Positions 7,935 to 14,380 of a DNA stretch of 15,259 nucleotides are shown piece by piece. The DNA is from Clostridium sp. CAG:221 (GTDB taxonomy: Bacteria > Bacillota > Clostridia > Clostridiales > Clostridiaceae), in NCBI GenBank assembly GCA_000435835.1, contig FR883402.1, forward strand, positions 146,462 through 161,720. The letters run 5' to 3'. A program made the translations under genes and the position numbers. The notes beneath the pieces are model-generated. The model had not been told where the DNA came from, made no database searches, and saw only the letters and a program-made list of their open reading frames with translations. Within the stretch, counting starts at the first letter, position 1; each line of letters begins with the position of its first letter.

Positions 7935-8356
7935 GAAAGGTAGAAAAAGAGGCATTTATACTAGTTGAAACAATGATATTAACAGCAGTATGCATTTTAG
8001 TTTTAAGTATGTATGTAAAAAGCATTATATGGGATATTGAAAAAAGTTCATTATATTCAATGAATGAAGATTTACTTTATATGGATGAAGCTGAGCTTAA
8101 ATTCATTGATGATGTAGAAGAAGAAATTAATAAAAATCAAGAATTAAAGGATAAAATAAAAGATAATGAATTAATTAAAGAATTAGAATATAGGTATACT
8201 GATGATGATTTGAGCTTTAAGATTACTAAAGGTAGGATATTCCTTATTAAAAGTGAAAATAAAAATAAGCTATATAGAAAATTAAAAACTATTAACTTAG
8301 AAGAAGAGATAATAATTATTCCTGATTATTATAAAGCATACAATTTAACATATTAG
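7925..8356 (+). CDS. Pilin-like minor pseudopilin
   Basis: 143-residue protein. The leader MYIRKVEKEA is followed by FILVETMILTAVC, with mature glutamate 5 at E15 and alanine at -1. The hydrophobic helix runs to about residue 33. The C-terminal part is strongly charged (EEEINKNQELKDKIKDNELIKELEYR), probably helical, then a short strand region. I do not recognise a family beyond the N-terminal methylation-type motif. The gene overlaps the previous one by 10 bases and has AGCAGGA as ribosome binding site. Position as last pilin-like gene resembles ComGG or PilX/GspK slots, without sequence proof. Confidence 0.78.
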   Translation: MYIRKVEKEAFILVETMILTAVCILVLSMYVKSIIWDIEKSSLYSMNEDLLYMDEAELKFIDDVEEEINKNQELKDKIKDNELIKELEYRYTDDDLSFKITKGRIFLIKSENKNKLYRKLKTINLEEEIIIIPDYYKAYNLTY

Positions 8357-8366
8357 GAGCAAGGTA

Positions 8367-9011
8367 ATGATTAGTAAAAAATTGATTTTATTTAAGCAGT
8401 ACTTTTTGTATGAAGGTAAAAAGTATACTATAGATGAATTTTTTAATAATATTAATGAAATTTATAAAAATCTAGAGATAATTATAGCAGAAGATGAAAT
8501 ATTTATTTCACAGTATAAACTAAAGGATAATAATGTAACGTTATTTTTAGACAATATTATGTTGAATAATCAAATTAATAATGAAAATATTTTAACGGAT
8601 TACTATTATAATAAAAAGAAAAAACTATTATATTTATATTCATTAAATGAAGGAAAATATATTAATAAAATTGCCAATGATAAAACAATTGTTAAAGTTA
8701 TTCCAATTCAATTTTACATAAGAAATATTTTAAAGATTATTTTATATAGAAAGCCAAAGGTATTGATAATTACAAAGATAGATAAAAATATATATGCAAT
8801 TGTTTGTGAAAAAGGATGCATTACATATTCAAATATAATAATAAATGATAAAGATGTTTTAAATAATGAAATACTTAAGTTTTCTAAAGATATTGAAATT
8901 ATTCTTGATAAAGAAGTTGAAGATTTTCTTGTAGATGAAATTAAGAAGTGTTATAAAATAAAGATTAAATCCATAGGGAGGAATATTAGTGAAAAAATAT
9001 ATAAAGTATAA
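8367..9011 (+). CDS. Unrecognised cytoplasmic protein in the PilM/GspL position
   Basis: 214-residue protein without signal peptide or membrane segment, rich in K, I, N and Y. It lies between the pilin-like genes and a PilN-like gene, where pilus operons carry pilM (an actin-fold protein) or gspL. A segment near 129-160 (KPKVLIITKIDKNIYAIVCE followed by KGCITYSNIII) alternates beta strands like the second actin-fold subdomain of PilM/GspL. I see no clear nucleotide-binding motif, and the protein is well short of the usual PilM length of about 350. It could be a degenerate PilM, the cytoplasmic half of a split GspL, or an unrelated protein. The ribosome binding site is AGGAGCAAGG. The 3' end overlaps the next gene by 23 bases, so co-translation is likely. 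Calling it PilM-like is inference from place more than sequence. Confidence 0.7.
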   Translation: MISKKLILFKQYFLYEGKKYTIDEFFNNINEIYKNLEIIIAEDEIFISQYKLKDNNVTLFLDNIMLNNQINNENILTDYYYNKKKKLLYLYSLNEGKYINKIANDKTIVKVIPIQFYIRNILKIILYRKPKVLIITKIDKNIYAIVCEKGCITYSNIIINDKDVLNNEILKFSKDIEIILDKEVEDFLVDEIKKCYKIKIKSIGRNISEKIYKV

Positions 9012-9390
9012 AGATTTTTTACCATCTCACTATGTAGATAAAAATATAAGTAAAAATAAAAAAAACAATAAAAAAGCCATTTGGATGCTGGTTATATTAA
9101 ACTTTTATATGTTACCAATGAATATAAAAAGCATTTTTCAGGAGAATAATTCCAAAGAAGTTGTCAATGATACATATTATGATGAAAGTGAAAAGCTTAT
9201 AGAGCAAATATCAGAATGGCTTAAGGTAACATCTCTAGATATTGATTCAATAGAGGCTACAGGAAATAAAGGAATGATAAGTGTGCTTAATAAGGATGTA
9301 TTATGTGAGGTAGAAAATCAGGGATATGAAATAATTAAAATTACCCAAGATAATTCTATTTATAAAGCAAATATAATTAAGGATGATTAG
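8989..9390 (+). CDS. PilN-like pilus assembly protein
   Basis: 133-residue single-pass membrane protein. Residues 9-15 read DFLPSHY, which resembles the N-terminal (I/D)xLP motif by which PilN contacts PilM. A lysine/asparagine-rich linker precedes one membrane segment at about 30-46, and an extracytoplasmic domain of about 85 residues follows. That is shorter than typical PilN (about 180-200) and lacks much of the coiled coil. The start is GTG at 8989, chosen because GGGAGG lies at 8976-8981, seven bases upstream. It overlaps the preceding gene by 23 bases. In pilus machines PilN and PilO form an alignment complex linking the cytoplasmic PilM ring to the outer parts. Confidence 0.65.
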   Translation: MKKYIKYKDFLPSHYVDKNISKNKKNNKKAIWMLVILNFYMLPMNIKSIFQENNSKEVVNDTYYDESEKLIEQISEWLKVTSLDIDSIEATGNKGMISVLNKDVLCEVENQGYEIIKITQDNSIYKANIIKDD

Positions 9391-9393
9391 GGA

Positions 9394-9780
9394 ATGAAAA
9401 AGGAATTAAAAGAATCAATTATAATTATAACAACAGTTACTTTTACCATAATACAACTTATATTTTATATACAGTATACTTTAACAGCTAATAAATCAAC
9501 AACTTCACAAGTAACAAACGTATCTGAAATAAAAGATGAAGAGGTTAAATTTACAACTATTAATGATGAATTAAAAGTTTTAGATAATAGTTATATAAGT
9601 GATGCAAATTATATTGGTGATAGATGGAAAGTTAAAATTGTATTGGTAGGTAATTCAGATCAAATTACAAATTCATTAAATAAATTAAAAAATATGGAAA
9701 AATATACAATAAATGAATATAATATTGATGGCGAGAAAGGCAATATTGCAGTTAAATTGGATTTAATTAGGAAAAAATAG
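9394..9780 (+). CDS. PilO-like single-pass membrane protein
   Basis: 128-residue protein with a short cytoplasmic tail, one membrane segment (about 9-30) and a small outer domain. The layout and position after the PilN-like gene match PilO/GspM. The C-terminal part looks like a ferredoxin-like fold: WKVKIVLVGNSDQITNSLNK, then KNMEKYTINEY, then GNIAVKLDLI, where PilO and GspM also have such a fold. No family-specific motif is conclusive. It is the last gene of the operon, three bases after the previous stop, and no strong terminator follows it. Confidence 0.6.
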   Translation: MKKELKESIIIITTVTFTIIQLIFYIQYTLTANKSTTSQVTNVSEIKDEEVKFTTINDELKVLDNSYISDANYIGDRWKVKIVLVGNSDQITNSLNKLKNMEKYTINEYNIDGEKGNIAVKLDLIRKK

Positions 9781-9809
9781 AGCTTTTTTTACTCTTATTA
9801 CCGAAATAA

Positions 9810-9838
9810 TTGCATTTCTTTAGTAATTTTGATAGAAT
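9810..9838 (+). promoter_or_regulatory. Sigma-A promoter for efp
   Basis: -35 TTGCAT (9810-9815), a 17-base spacer and -10 TAGAAT (9833-9838) give a near-consensus vegetative promoter. Transcription would start near 9845, leaving a leader of about 90 bases before the efp start codon. Confidence 0.65.
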
Positions 9839-9902
9839 GTTTTTGTTGTGTCATAAAACAACGAAAAACGTTATGACTATTAATTTATTTTAAAGGTCAT
9901 AA
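9839..9902 (+). promoter_or_regulatory. efp leader with three copies of a GTCATAA motif (inverted repeats)
   Basis: GTCATAA occurs at 9850-9856 and again at 9896-9902. Its exact reverse complement TTATGAC lies between them at 9871-9877. The middle copy can pair with either outer copy, so in RNA two 7-bp hairpins would exclude each other; on DNA these could be operator half-sites. A separate imperfect stem (9839-9849 with 9858-9869, one bulged base) overlaps the expected transcription start. The repeats are seen directly. Their function is inference. Confidence 0.5.
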
Positions 9903-9925
9903 TAACTATGAATTCAAATTATTTT

Positions 9926-9931
9926 GGAGGG
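9926..9931 (+). promoter_or_regulatory. Ribosome binding site that decides the efp start
   Basis: GGAGGG lies six bases before the ATG at 9938. An in-frame ATG at 9908 has no Shine-Dalgarno sequence and would add ten residues not expected for EF-P. Confidence 0.85.
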
Positions 9932-9937
9932 AAATAT

Positions 9938-10495
9938 ATGATATCAGCAGGTGATTTAAGAAAAGGTACTACTTTTGAGCATGAAGGACAAGTTTACACA
10001 GTTATCGATTTCTTACATGTTAAACCAGGAAAAGGAGCTGCGTTCGTTAGAACTAAGTTAAGAAACGTTATATCTGGAGGAGTTACAGATACAACTTTCA
10101 ACCCAACAGCTAAGCTTCAAGAAGCAATAATAGAAAGAAAAGAAATGCAATATTTATATTCTGATGGAGAATTATACTACTTCATGGATCAAGAAACATT
10201 TGAACAAATTCCATTAAACTATGAAAAAGTTGAAGAAGCTATAAAATTCTTAAAAGAAAACATGTTTGCAATTATCAAATTCTACAAAGGAGAAGCTTTC
10301 TCAGTTGAAGCACCAAACTTCGTTGAATTATTAATTACACAATGTGATCCAAGTGTTAAAGGTAATACAGCTACAAACGCTATGAAACCAGCAACATTAG
10401 AAACTGGAGCACAAGTTAACGTTCCAATGTTCGTAAACGAAGGAGATACTATAAGAGTAGACACTAGAACTGGCGAATACATGGAAAGAGTTTAG
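9938..10495 (+). CDS. efp: Translation elongation factor P
   Basis: Binds the ribosome between the P and E sites and relieves stalling at polyproline stretches. The 185 residues match the family's standard length. The N-terminal KOW-like domain begins MISAGDLRKGTTFEHEGQVY and holds the loop KPGKGAAFVR, with the modifiable lysine at K32. Two OB-fold domains follow, including the signature-like region DPSVKGNTATNAMKPATLETGAQVNVPMF, given here as landmarks near 136-165. Codon use is biased to C-ending codons (AAC, TTC, TAC) compared with flanking genes, as expected for a highly expressed gene. It has its own promoter, leader and terminator and is not part of the pilus operon. In B. subtilis the same lysine carries 5-aminopentanol; the modification here is unknown. 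Confidence 0.98.
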   Translation: MISAGDLRKGTTFEHEGQVYTVIDFLHVKPGKGAAFVRTKLRNVISGGVTDTTFNPTAKLQEAIIERKEMQYLYSDGELYYFMDQETFEQIPLNYEKVEEAIKFLKENMFAIIKFYKGEAFSVEAPNFVELLITQCDPSVKGNTATNAMKPATLETGAQVNVPMFVNEGDTIRVDTRTGEYMERV

Positions 10496-10497
10496 TT

Positions 10498-10531
10498 ATA
10501 AAAAGCTAAGTTATATAACTTAGCTTTTTAT
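10498..10531 (+). terminator. Rho-independent terminator after efp (perfect 34-base palindrome)
   Basis: Bases 10498-10514 are the exact reverse complement of 10515-10531. The core AGCTAAGTTA/TAACTTAGCT is flanked by A-run and T-run. It starts two bases after the efp stop codon and could also act on the opposite strand. Confidence 0.92.
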
Positions 10532-10632
10532 TTTAATATTCAATATTATTCAATTTCTTTTGTAAAATGTTTTTAACTAAAAAATACGGGTATAATTATT
10601 AATATAATTATTTTTCAGAAGGATGTGTAAAA

Positions 10633-10995
10633 ATGAAGAAAATTTTTGATGAAATTAATGATTTAAGACAAGTTATTAATGACATAGATGATGAAAAATA
10701 TAAAAATGTTTTATCTACAATAAATAATGTTGTAAATGATATGGCATTAAAGATTGAGGAAATAATAGTAAAGCAGGAAGCTATTGAAGAAAATATGGAA
10801 TACATAGGCGATGATTTAACAGATATGAGAGAAGAGATGTTTGAGGAAGTTTCATTTGATGATTTAGAGAATTTAGAAGATGAATATGAAGAAATACACT
10901 GCCACAACTGTGGTAAGCCTCTATTTGTTGAAAGAAAAGCAATAGAAAACAATTCTTCAATTCCATGTCCTTTCTGCAATAAAAATGCAAAATAG
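10633..10995 (+). CDS. Small coiled-coil and zinc-ribbon protein (CD1247 N-terminal-domain type)
   Basis: 120-residue cytoplasmic protein of unknown function. Residues 1-55 form heptad-like helices (LRQVINDI, VVNDMALKIEEII). Residues 56-88 are very acidic (D/E), and the C-terminus carries two CxxC pairs, C90/C93 and C112/C115, typical of a zinc ribbon. This layout matches the clostridial family annotated as CD1247 N-terminal-domain proteins, as I recall it from similar genes near spoIIIA; this is from memory, not a search. AAGGATG precedes the ATG. The gene is alone between two terminators. A TATAAT at 10591-10596 may be its -10 box, but I find no convincing -35 box, so an alternative sigma factor or activator is possible. 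Zinc binding and a regulatory role are inferred. Confidence 0.82.
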   Translation: MKKIFDEINDLRQVINDIDDEKYKNVLSTINNVVNDMALKIEEIIVKQEAIEENMEYIGDDLTDMREEMFEEVSFDDLENLEDEYEEIHCHNCGKPLFVERKAIENNSSIPCPFCNKNAK

Positions 10996-11003
10996 AAAAA
11001 TAT

Positions 11004-11044
11004 AAAAAAAGAAGTGATAATTAAAATTTATCACTTCTTTTTTT
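11004..11044 (+). terminator. Rho-independent terminator before spoIIIAA
   Basis: A perfect 17-bp inverted repeat (11004-11020 with 11028-11044) has a 7-base loop. The core GAAGTGATAA/TTATCACTTC is flanked by seven A and seven T. It begins eight bases after the zinc-ribbon gene's stop codon and insulates the sporulation operon. Confidence 0.92.
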
Positions 11045-11144
11045 GTGGAATAATTTACATAAATATATATTGAAATGAATATTAATTTAATATGTGAAAT
11101 AGTAATTACATGACTAAATTTAGTGATGGAAGGAAGTGAAGTGA

Positions 11145-12071
11145 GTGGACAATTACATCGAAGTACTACAGGTTTTACCGAAAAAAATTATAGAAATAAT
11201 AGAAGGAAAAGTTGATACTAAGAAAATTCAAGAAATAAGAATAAAAGTTAATAAGCCAGTGATAATAAATACTGCTAATGAAGAATTGGTACTTGATTAT
11301 TTAGTTTCAAAAGAAGAATTGAAATATATCATAACAAAAATATCTAGCTACTCCTTGTATGCTTTTGAAGAGGAAATGAGACAAGGATACATTACTTTTA
11401 GAGGTGGACATAGAATTGGTCTAGCTGGACAATGCGTAATGGAAAATGGACGAGTTAAGATTTTAAGAAATATATCATCTATTAATATTAGAATATGTAA
11501 GGAGGTAATAGGAGCCTCTAATAAGATAATGCCGTATATATCTAGCTTTAATAAAGTATACAATACACTTATTGTATCGCCGCCTAAATGTGGCAAGACT
11601 ACAATTTTAAGAGATATAGCAAAAAATATATCAAATGGATTTTCACGAATAAATCTTAAAGGTAAAAAGGTAGCAATAATAGATGAACGAAGTGAGATAG
11701 CAGCTTGTTATAATGGAGTTCCTCAAATGAATGTGGGTATTAGGAGCGATGTTTTAGATAACTGTTTAAAAACAAATGGAATAATAATGGCAATAAGAAG
11801 TTTATCACCAGAAGTAATTATCTGTGATGAAATAGGTACAATGCATGAAATAGAGGCGTTAAGCATGGCATTTAACTCAGGAGTGAAAATGATACTTACA
11901 GTACATGGAATTGATTTAGAGGATGTAAGTCGCAGGAAAAGCTTAAAAGAACTTATTGATGAAAATATACTTGAAAGGATCATTGTCTTAAGTTGTAAAA
12001 ATGGGCCAGGAACCTTAGAAAAAGTCTATAAGGTACAAGAAGGAGGACAAATTAAGTGTTTAGATATTTAG
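11145..12071 (+). CDS. spoIIIAA: Stage III sporulation ATPase SpoIIIAA
   Basis: Mother-cell ATPase of the SpoIIIA-SpoIIQ channel that connects mother cell and forespore; related to type II/IV secretion ATPases. The 308-residue length is standard. An N-terminal domain contains EMRQGYITFRGGHRIGLAGQ, typical of SpoIIIAA. Walker A reads SPPKCGKTT at 145-153, and Walker B EVIICDEIG has D228-E229. The loop starts with serine where most P-loops have glycine. The start is GTG at 11145. The codon just before it is a TGA in frame, so no longer form exists, and the next methionine is deep in the domain; GGAAGGA lies about ten bases upstream. It is the first gene of spoIIIA and overlaps spoIIIAB by 16 bases. 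In B. subtilis the operon is transcribed by sigma-E; I see only a weak candidate promoter upstream. Confidence 0.96.
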   Translation: MDNYIEVLQVLPKKIIEIIEGKVDTKKIQEIRIKVNKPVIINTANEELVLDYLVSKEELKYIITKISSYSLYAFEEEMRQGYITFRGGHRIGLAGQCVMENGRVKILRNISSINIRICKEVIGASNKIMPYISSFNKVYNTLIVSPPKCGKTTILRDIAKNISNGFSRINLKGKKVAIIDERSEIAACYNGVPQMNVGIRSDVLDNCLKTNGIIMAIRSLSPEVIICDEIGTMHEIEALSMAFNSGVKMILTVHGIDLEDVSRRKSLKELIDENILERIIVLSCKNGPGTLEKVYKVQEGGQIKCLDI

Positions 12072-12574
12072 TTTTAGTATGTATTTTTATAATTTGTTCA
12101 TATATTGGATTTGTTATTGGAGAAAATTACAAGAAGAGAAGCGTTAATCTAAAGGAATTTCAAAAGGCAATACTGTTGATGAATAATGATGTAATTTATA
12201 CTAATATTCCACTTATGGAGGCTTTGTACGATGTAAGTGAAAAAGTATCTGGTGAATTATCTCAAATGTTCAGGGAAATTGCATCTACTTTAGAGAAAGG
12301 AGAAGCCAATAGCGTATTTGATATTTTTAATAATATATATGGTAAATATGAGAATGATTTGAGTTTTAAAAAAGAGGATTATAGCATAGTATCAGACTTC
12401 TTTAGAACACTAGGTGAAACAGGGGTATTTGGGCAAGAAAAAATCTTTAAACTGGCTTCAGAGCAAGTAAAACTTAATTATCAAGAAGCTTTAAAGGAAG
12501 CTAAAGTTAATATAAAGATGTACAGGACTTTAGGGGTATGCGCAGGAGCATTAATAGTAATATTTTTTATATAA
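12056..12574 (+). CDS. spoIIIAB: Stage III sporulation protein SpoIIIAB
   Basis: Membrane protein of the mother-cell side of the SpoIIIA channel; its cytoplasmic domain resembles GspF/PilC and is thought to work with the SpoIIIAA ATPase. It has 172 residues, a membrane segment at about 3-22, a helical domain containing NNDVIYTNIPLMEAL and LGETGVFGQEKIFKLASEQV, and a C-terminal membrane segment after KMYRTLGVCAGALIVIFFI, as usual for the family. The start is GTG at 12056 with AGGAGG at 12041-12046, overlapping spoIIIAA by 16 bases. The stop lies 14 bases before spoIIIAC. Confidence 0.95.
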   Translation: MFRYLVLVCIFIICSYIGFVIGENYKKRSVNLKEFQKAILLMNNDVIYTNIPLMEALYDVSEKVSGELSQMFREIASTLEKGEANSVFDIFNNIYGKYENDLSFKKEDYSIVSDFFRTLGETGVFGQEKIFKLASEQVKLNYQEALKEAKVNIKMYRTLGVCAGALIVIFFI

Positions 12575-12588
12575 AAGGGGGAAGTTAA

Positions 12589-12789
12589 ATGGTATTTGAT
12601 GTAGGTGTATTATTTAAAATTGGTGCAATGGGCATATTGCTTATAGTAATTGAACAGCTATTAAAGGCTAATGGTAAAAATGATATTGCTGTATTGGCTA
12701 ATTTGGCAGGCATAGTAATTATTTTAATTACTATAATAGGTATGGTATCCACATTATTTGATACAGTAAGAGCAATGTTTACGATGTAG
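12589..12789 (+). CDS. spoIIIAC: Stage III sporulation protein SpoIIIAC
   Basis: 66-residue integral membrane protein of the mother-cell SpoIIIA complex. Two membrane segments (about 5-24 and 34-58) are joined by a short polar loop KANGKNDIAVLANLAG, which is the family's conserved region. The ribosome binding site AGGGGG is seven bases before the ATG. The size and order after spoIIIAB are standard. SpoIIIAC and SpoIIIAD share this short membrane repeat and likely form part of the export platform. Confidence 0.95.
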   Translation: MVFDVGVLFKIGAMGILLIVIEQLLKANGKNDIAVLANLAGIVIILITIIGMVSTLFDTVRAMFTM

Positions 12790-12798
12790 GTGAGGTAA

Positions 12799-13182
12799 AT
12801 GGAGATAATTAGAATAATATCTATAGCTTTTATAGCATTATTTTTATATATGTTTGTGAAAGAAAAAAAATCAGATATAGCTGTATTGATTATTTTAGCG
12901 GCCAGTATAATGATTTTGCTATATATGATTACTCAGCTTGGACAAATAGTATCATTTATAAATTCAATTGCAATAAAAGCAAATATAGATATTGTTTATA
13001 TAGAAATTATTTTAAAAATACTGGCAATTGCATATCTTGCTTCATTTTGCAGTGAAATATGTAAAGATGCAGGAGCTGGAAGTTTAGCTTCAAAAGTAGA
13101 ATTTTCAGCTAAAATAATGATTCTTGTATTAGCTATACCAATATTAATGGCAGTACTTGACTCAATTCTTCAGATATTATAG
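12799..13182 (+). CDS. spoIIIAD: Stage III sporulation protein SpoIIIAD
   Basis: 127-residue integral membrane protein of the SpoIIIA complex. Hydrophobic segments lie at about 3-20, 28-50 and 105-125. The central sequence ILKILAIAYLASFCSEICKD with DAGAGSLASKVEF is the family signature. AGGTGAGG overlaps the spoIIIAC stop and is only a few bases before the ATG. The next gene starts eight bases after its stop, so the genes are probably translationally coupled. Confidence 0.95.
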   Translation: MEIIRIISIAFIALFLYMFVKEKKSDIAVLIILAASIMILLYMITQLGQIVSFINSIAIKANIDIVYIEIILKILAIAYLASFCSEICKDAGAGSLASKVEFSAKIMILVLAIPILMAVLDSILQIL

Positions 13183-13190
13183 GTGATTTA

Positions 13191-14378
13191 ATGAAAATGA
13201 ATAAATACTTAAGATATTGGTCAATTATTTTATTATTTATAGGTTTGTTATTTTTTTGTGATAATGGTCAGTTAGTTCATGCTCAAGATAATAATAGTGT
13301 AATATCTAATGATGAAATAAATGATGATTTGGAAGGATTATATGATTATATAAGCACTATGAAGAGTAATTTTGAATTGATTAATGATTTGGATCCAGTA
13401 TCATATATAAAAAATTATATAAGTACAGGAAAGGGAAATTTAAGCTTTAGTAAGATTTGTGATGCTGCTTTCAGTCTATTGTTTAAGGAAGTAAAAACAG
13501 TATTATCTATGTGCATAATTATTGTAGTGATTGGCATAATATGTTCTCTTATCAAGAATCTTCAAAGTGCATTTTCATCAGAGAGTATATCGGAAATCGC
13601 TTTTTATGCCTGTTATGCATTAATGATAATTGTCCTTACAAGGACCTTTATAATTTCCTTAGACTTAGCAAAAGATATAATAACACAAATAAGTGGTTTT
13701 ATGTCTAAATTGCTTCCTATATTGGTAGTTATGTTAGGTGTGGCTGGAGGTTTTACAGAATCTGCAACAATGGATCCTATAGTCTTAGGAACAACAATAA
13801 TTATACCTAAGATATATCTAAATATAATTCTACCACTGATACTGATTACATTTGTTTTGCAATTTACCAATAACATTTCAACAGAACCGAAGATTTCTAA
13901 TTTATGTAGCTTGGTGAAAAGTTCGGTATTATGGATTCAAGGGTTGATTTTGACAGTATATATAGGACTTTTGACGGTAAGGGGAATTACAGCATCAACT
14001 ATTGATGCCGTAACACTTAAGACTGCCAAATTTACAATTGATAACTTTATACCAATTGTAGGTAAAACTTTTTCTGATGCAATTGCTTCTGTGGCAGGAT
14101 ACTCATTAATAATAAAAAATGCTATAGGATCAGTAGGACTTTTAGTATTAATACTTATAATACTATACCCAATCATAAAGATATTCTTATCATCAATAAT
14201 TTTAAAAATCTCATCATCTTTATTAGAACCTATAGCAGATAAGCGAATTACTAAAGCAGTTTTTTCCGCAGGCGATTCTTTAATTTTAATATTATCTAGC
14301 GTATTATGTGTAAGTTTAATGTTTTTTGTATTAATTGCAATGATGGTTTCAGCAGGTAAATTTGTAATTGGGGGATAG
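13191..14378 (+). CDS. spoIIIAE: Stage III sporulation protein SpoIIIAE
   Basis: Large polytopic membrane protein (395 residues) of the SpoIIIA channel. It begins with a signal peptide: basic MKMNKYLRYW, a hydrophobic core, then LVHA with likely cleavage after A31. A polar acidic region at about 32-100 would face the intermembrane space. Several membrane segments follow, with conserved-looking loops PILVVMLGVAGGFTESATMDP and GRIT-like VRGITASTIDAVTLKTAKF. AGGTGA lies four bases before the first ATG (13191) and ten before a second ATG (13197); either may be used, changing only two residues. Length and order are normal for the family. Confidence 0.95.
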   Translation: MKMNKYLRYWSIILLFIGLLFFCDNGQLVHAQDNNSVISNDEINDDLEGLYDYISTMKSNFELINDLDPVSYIKNYISTGKGNLSFSKICDAAFSLLFKEVKTVLSMCIIIVVIGIICSLIKNLQSAFSSESISEIAFYACYALMIIVLTRTFIISLDLAKDIITQISGFMSKLLPILVVMLGVAGGFTESATMDPIVLGTTIIIPKIYLNIILPLILITFVLQFTNNISTEPKISNLCSLVKSSVLWIQGLILTVYIGLLTVRGITASTIDAVTLKTAKFTIDNFIPIVGKTFSDAIASVAGYSLIIKNAIGSVGLLVLILIILYPIIKIFLSSIILKISSSLLEPIADKRITKAVFSAGDSLILILSSVLCVSLMFFVLIAMMVSAGKFVIGG

Positions 14379-14380
14379 TT

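Noticed and set aside
9772..9790. Terminator after the PilO-like gene
   Set aside because: Only A-T pairs would form and there is no GC core, so I did not list it as a terminator.
9908..9937. Upstream in-frame ATG for efp
   Set aside because: No Shine-Dalgarno sequence, and the standard EF-P start with ideal spacing is at 9938.
10608..10979. 123-codon open frame antisense to the zinc-ribbon gene
   Set aside because: It mirrors the real gene, has serine-rich shadow composition, no ribosome binding site of note and crosses a gene with clear start, stop and terminator.
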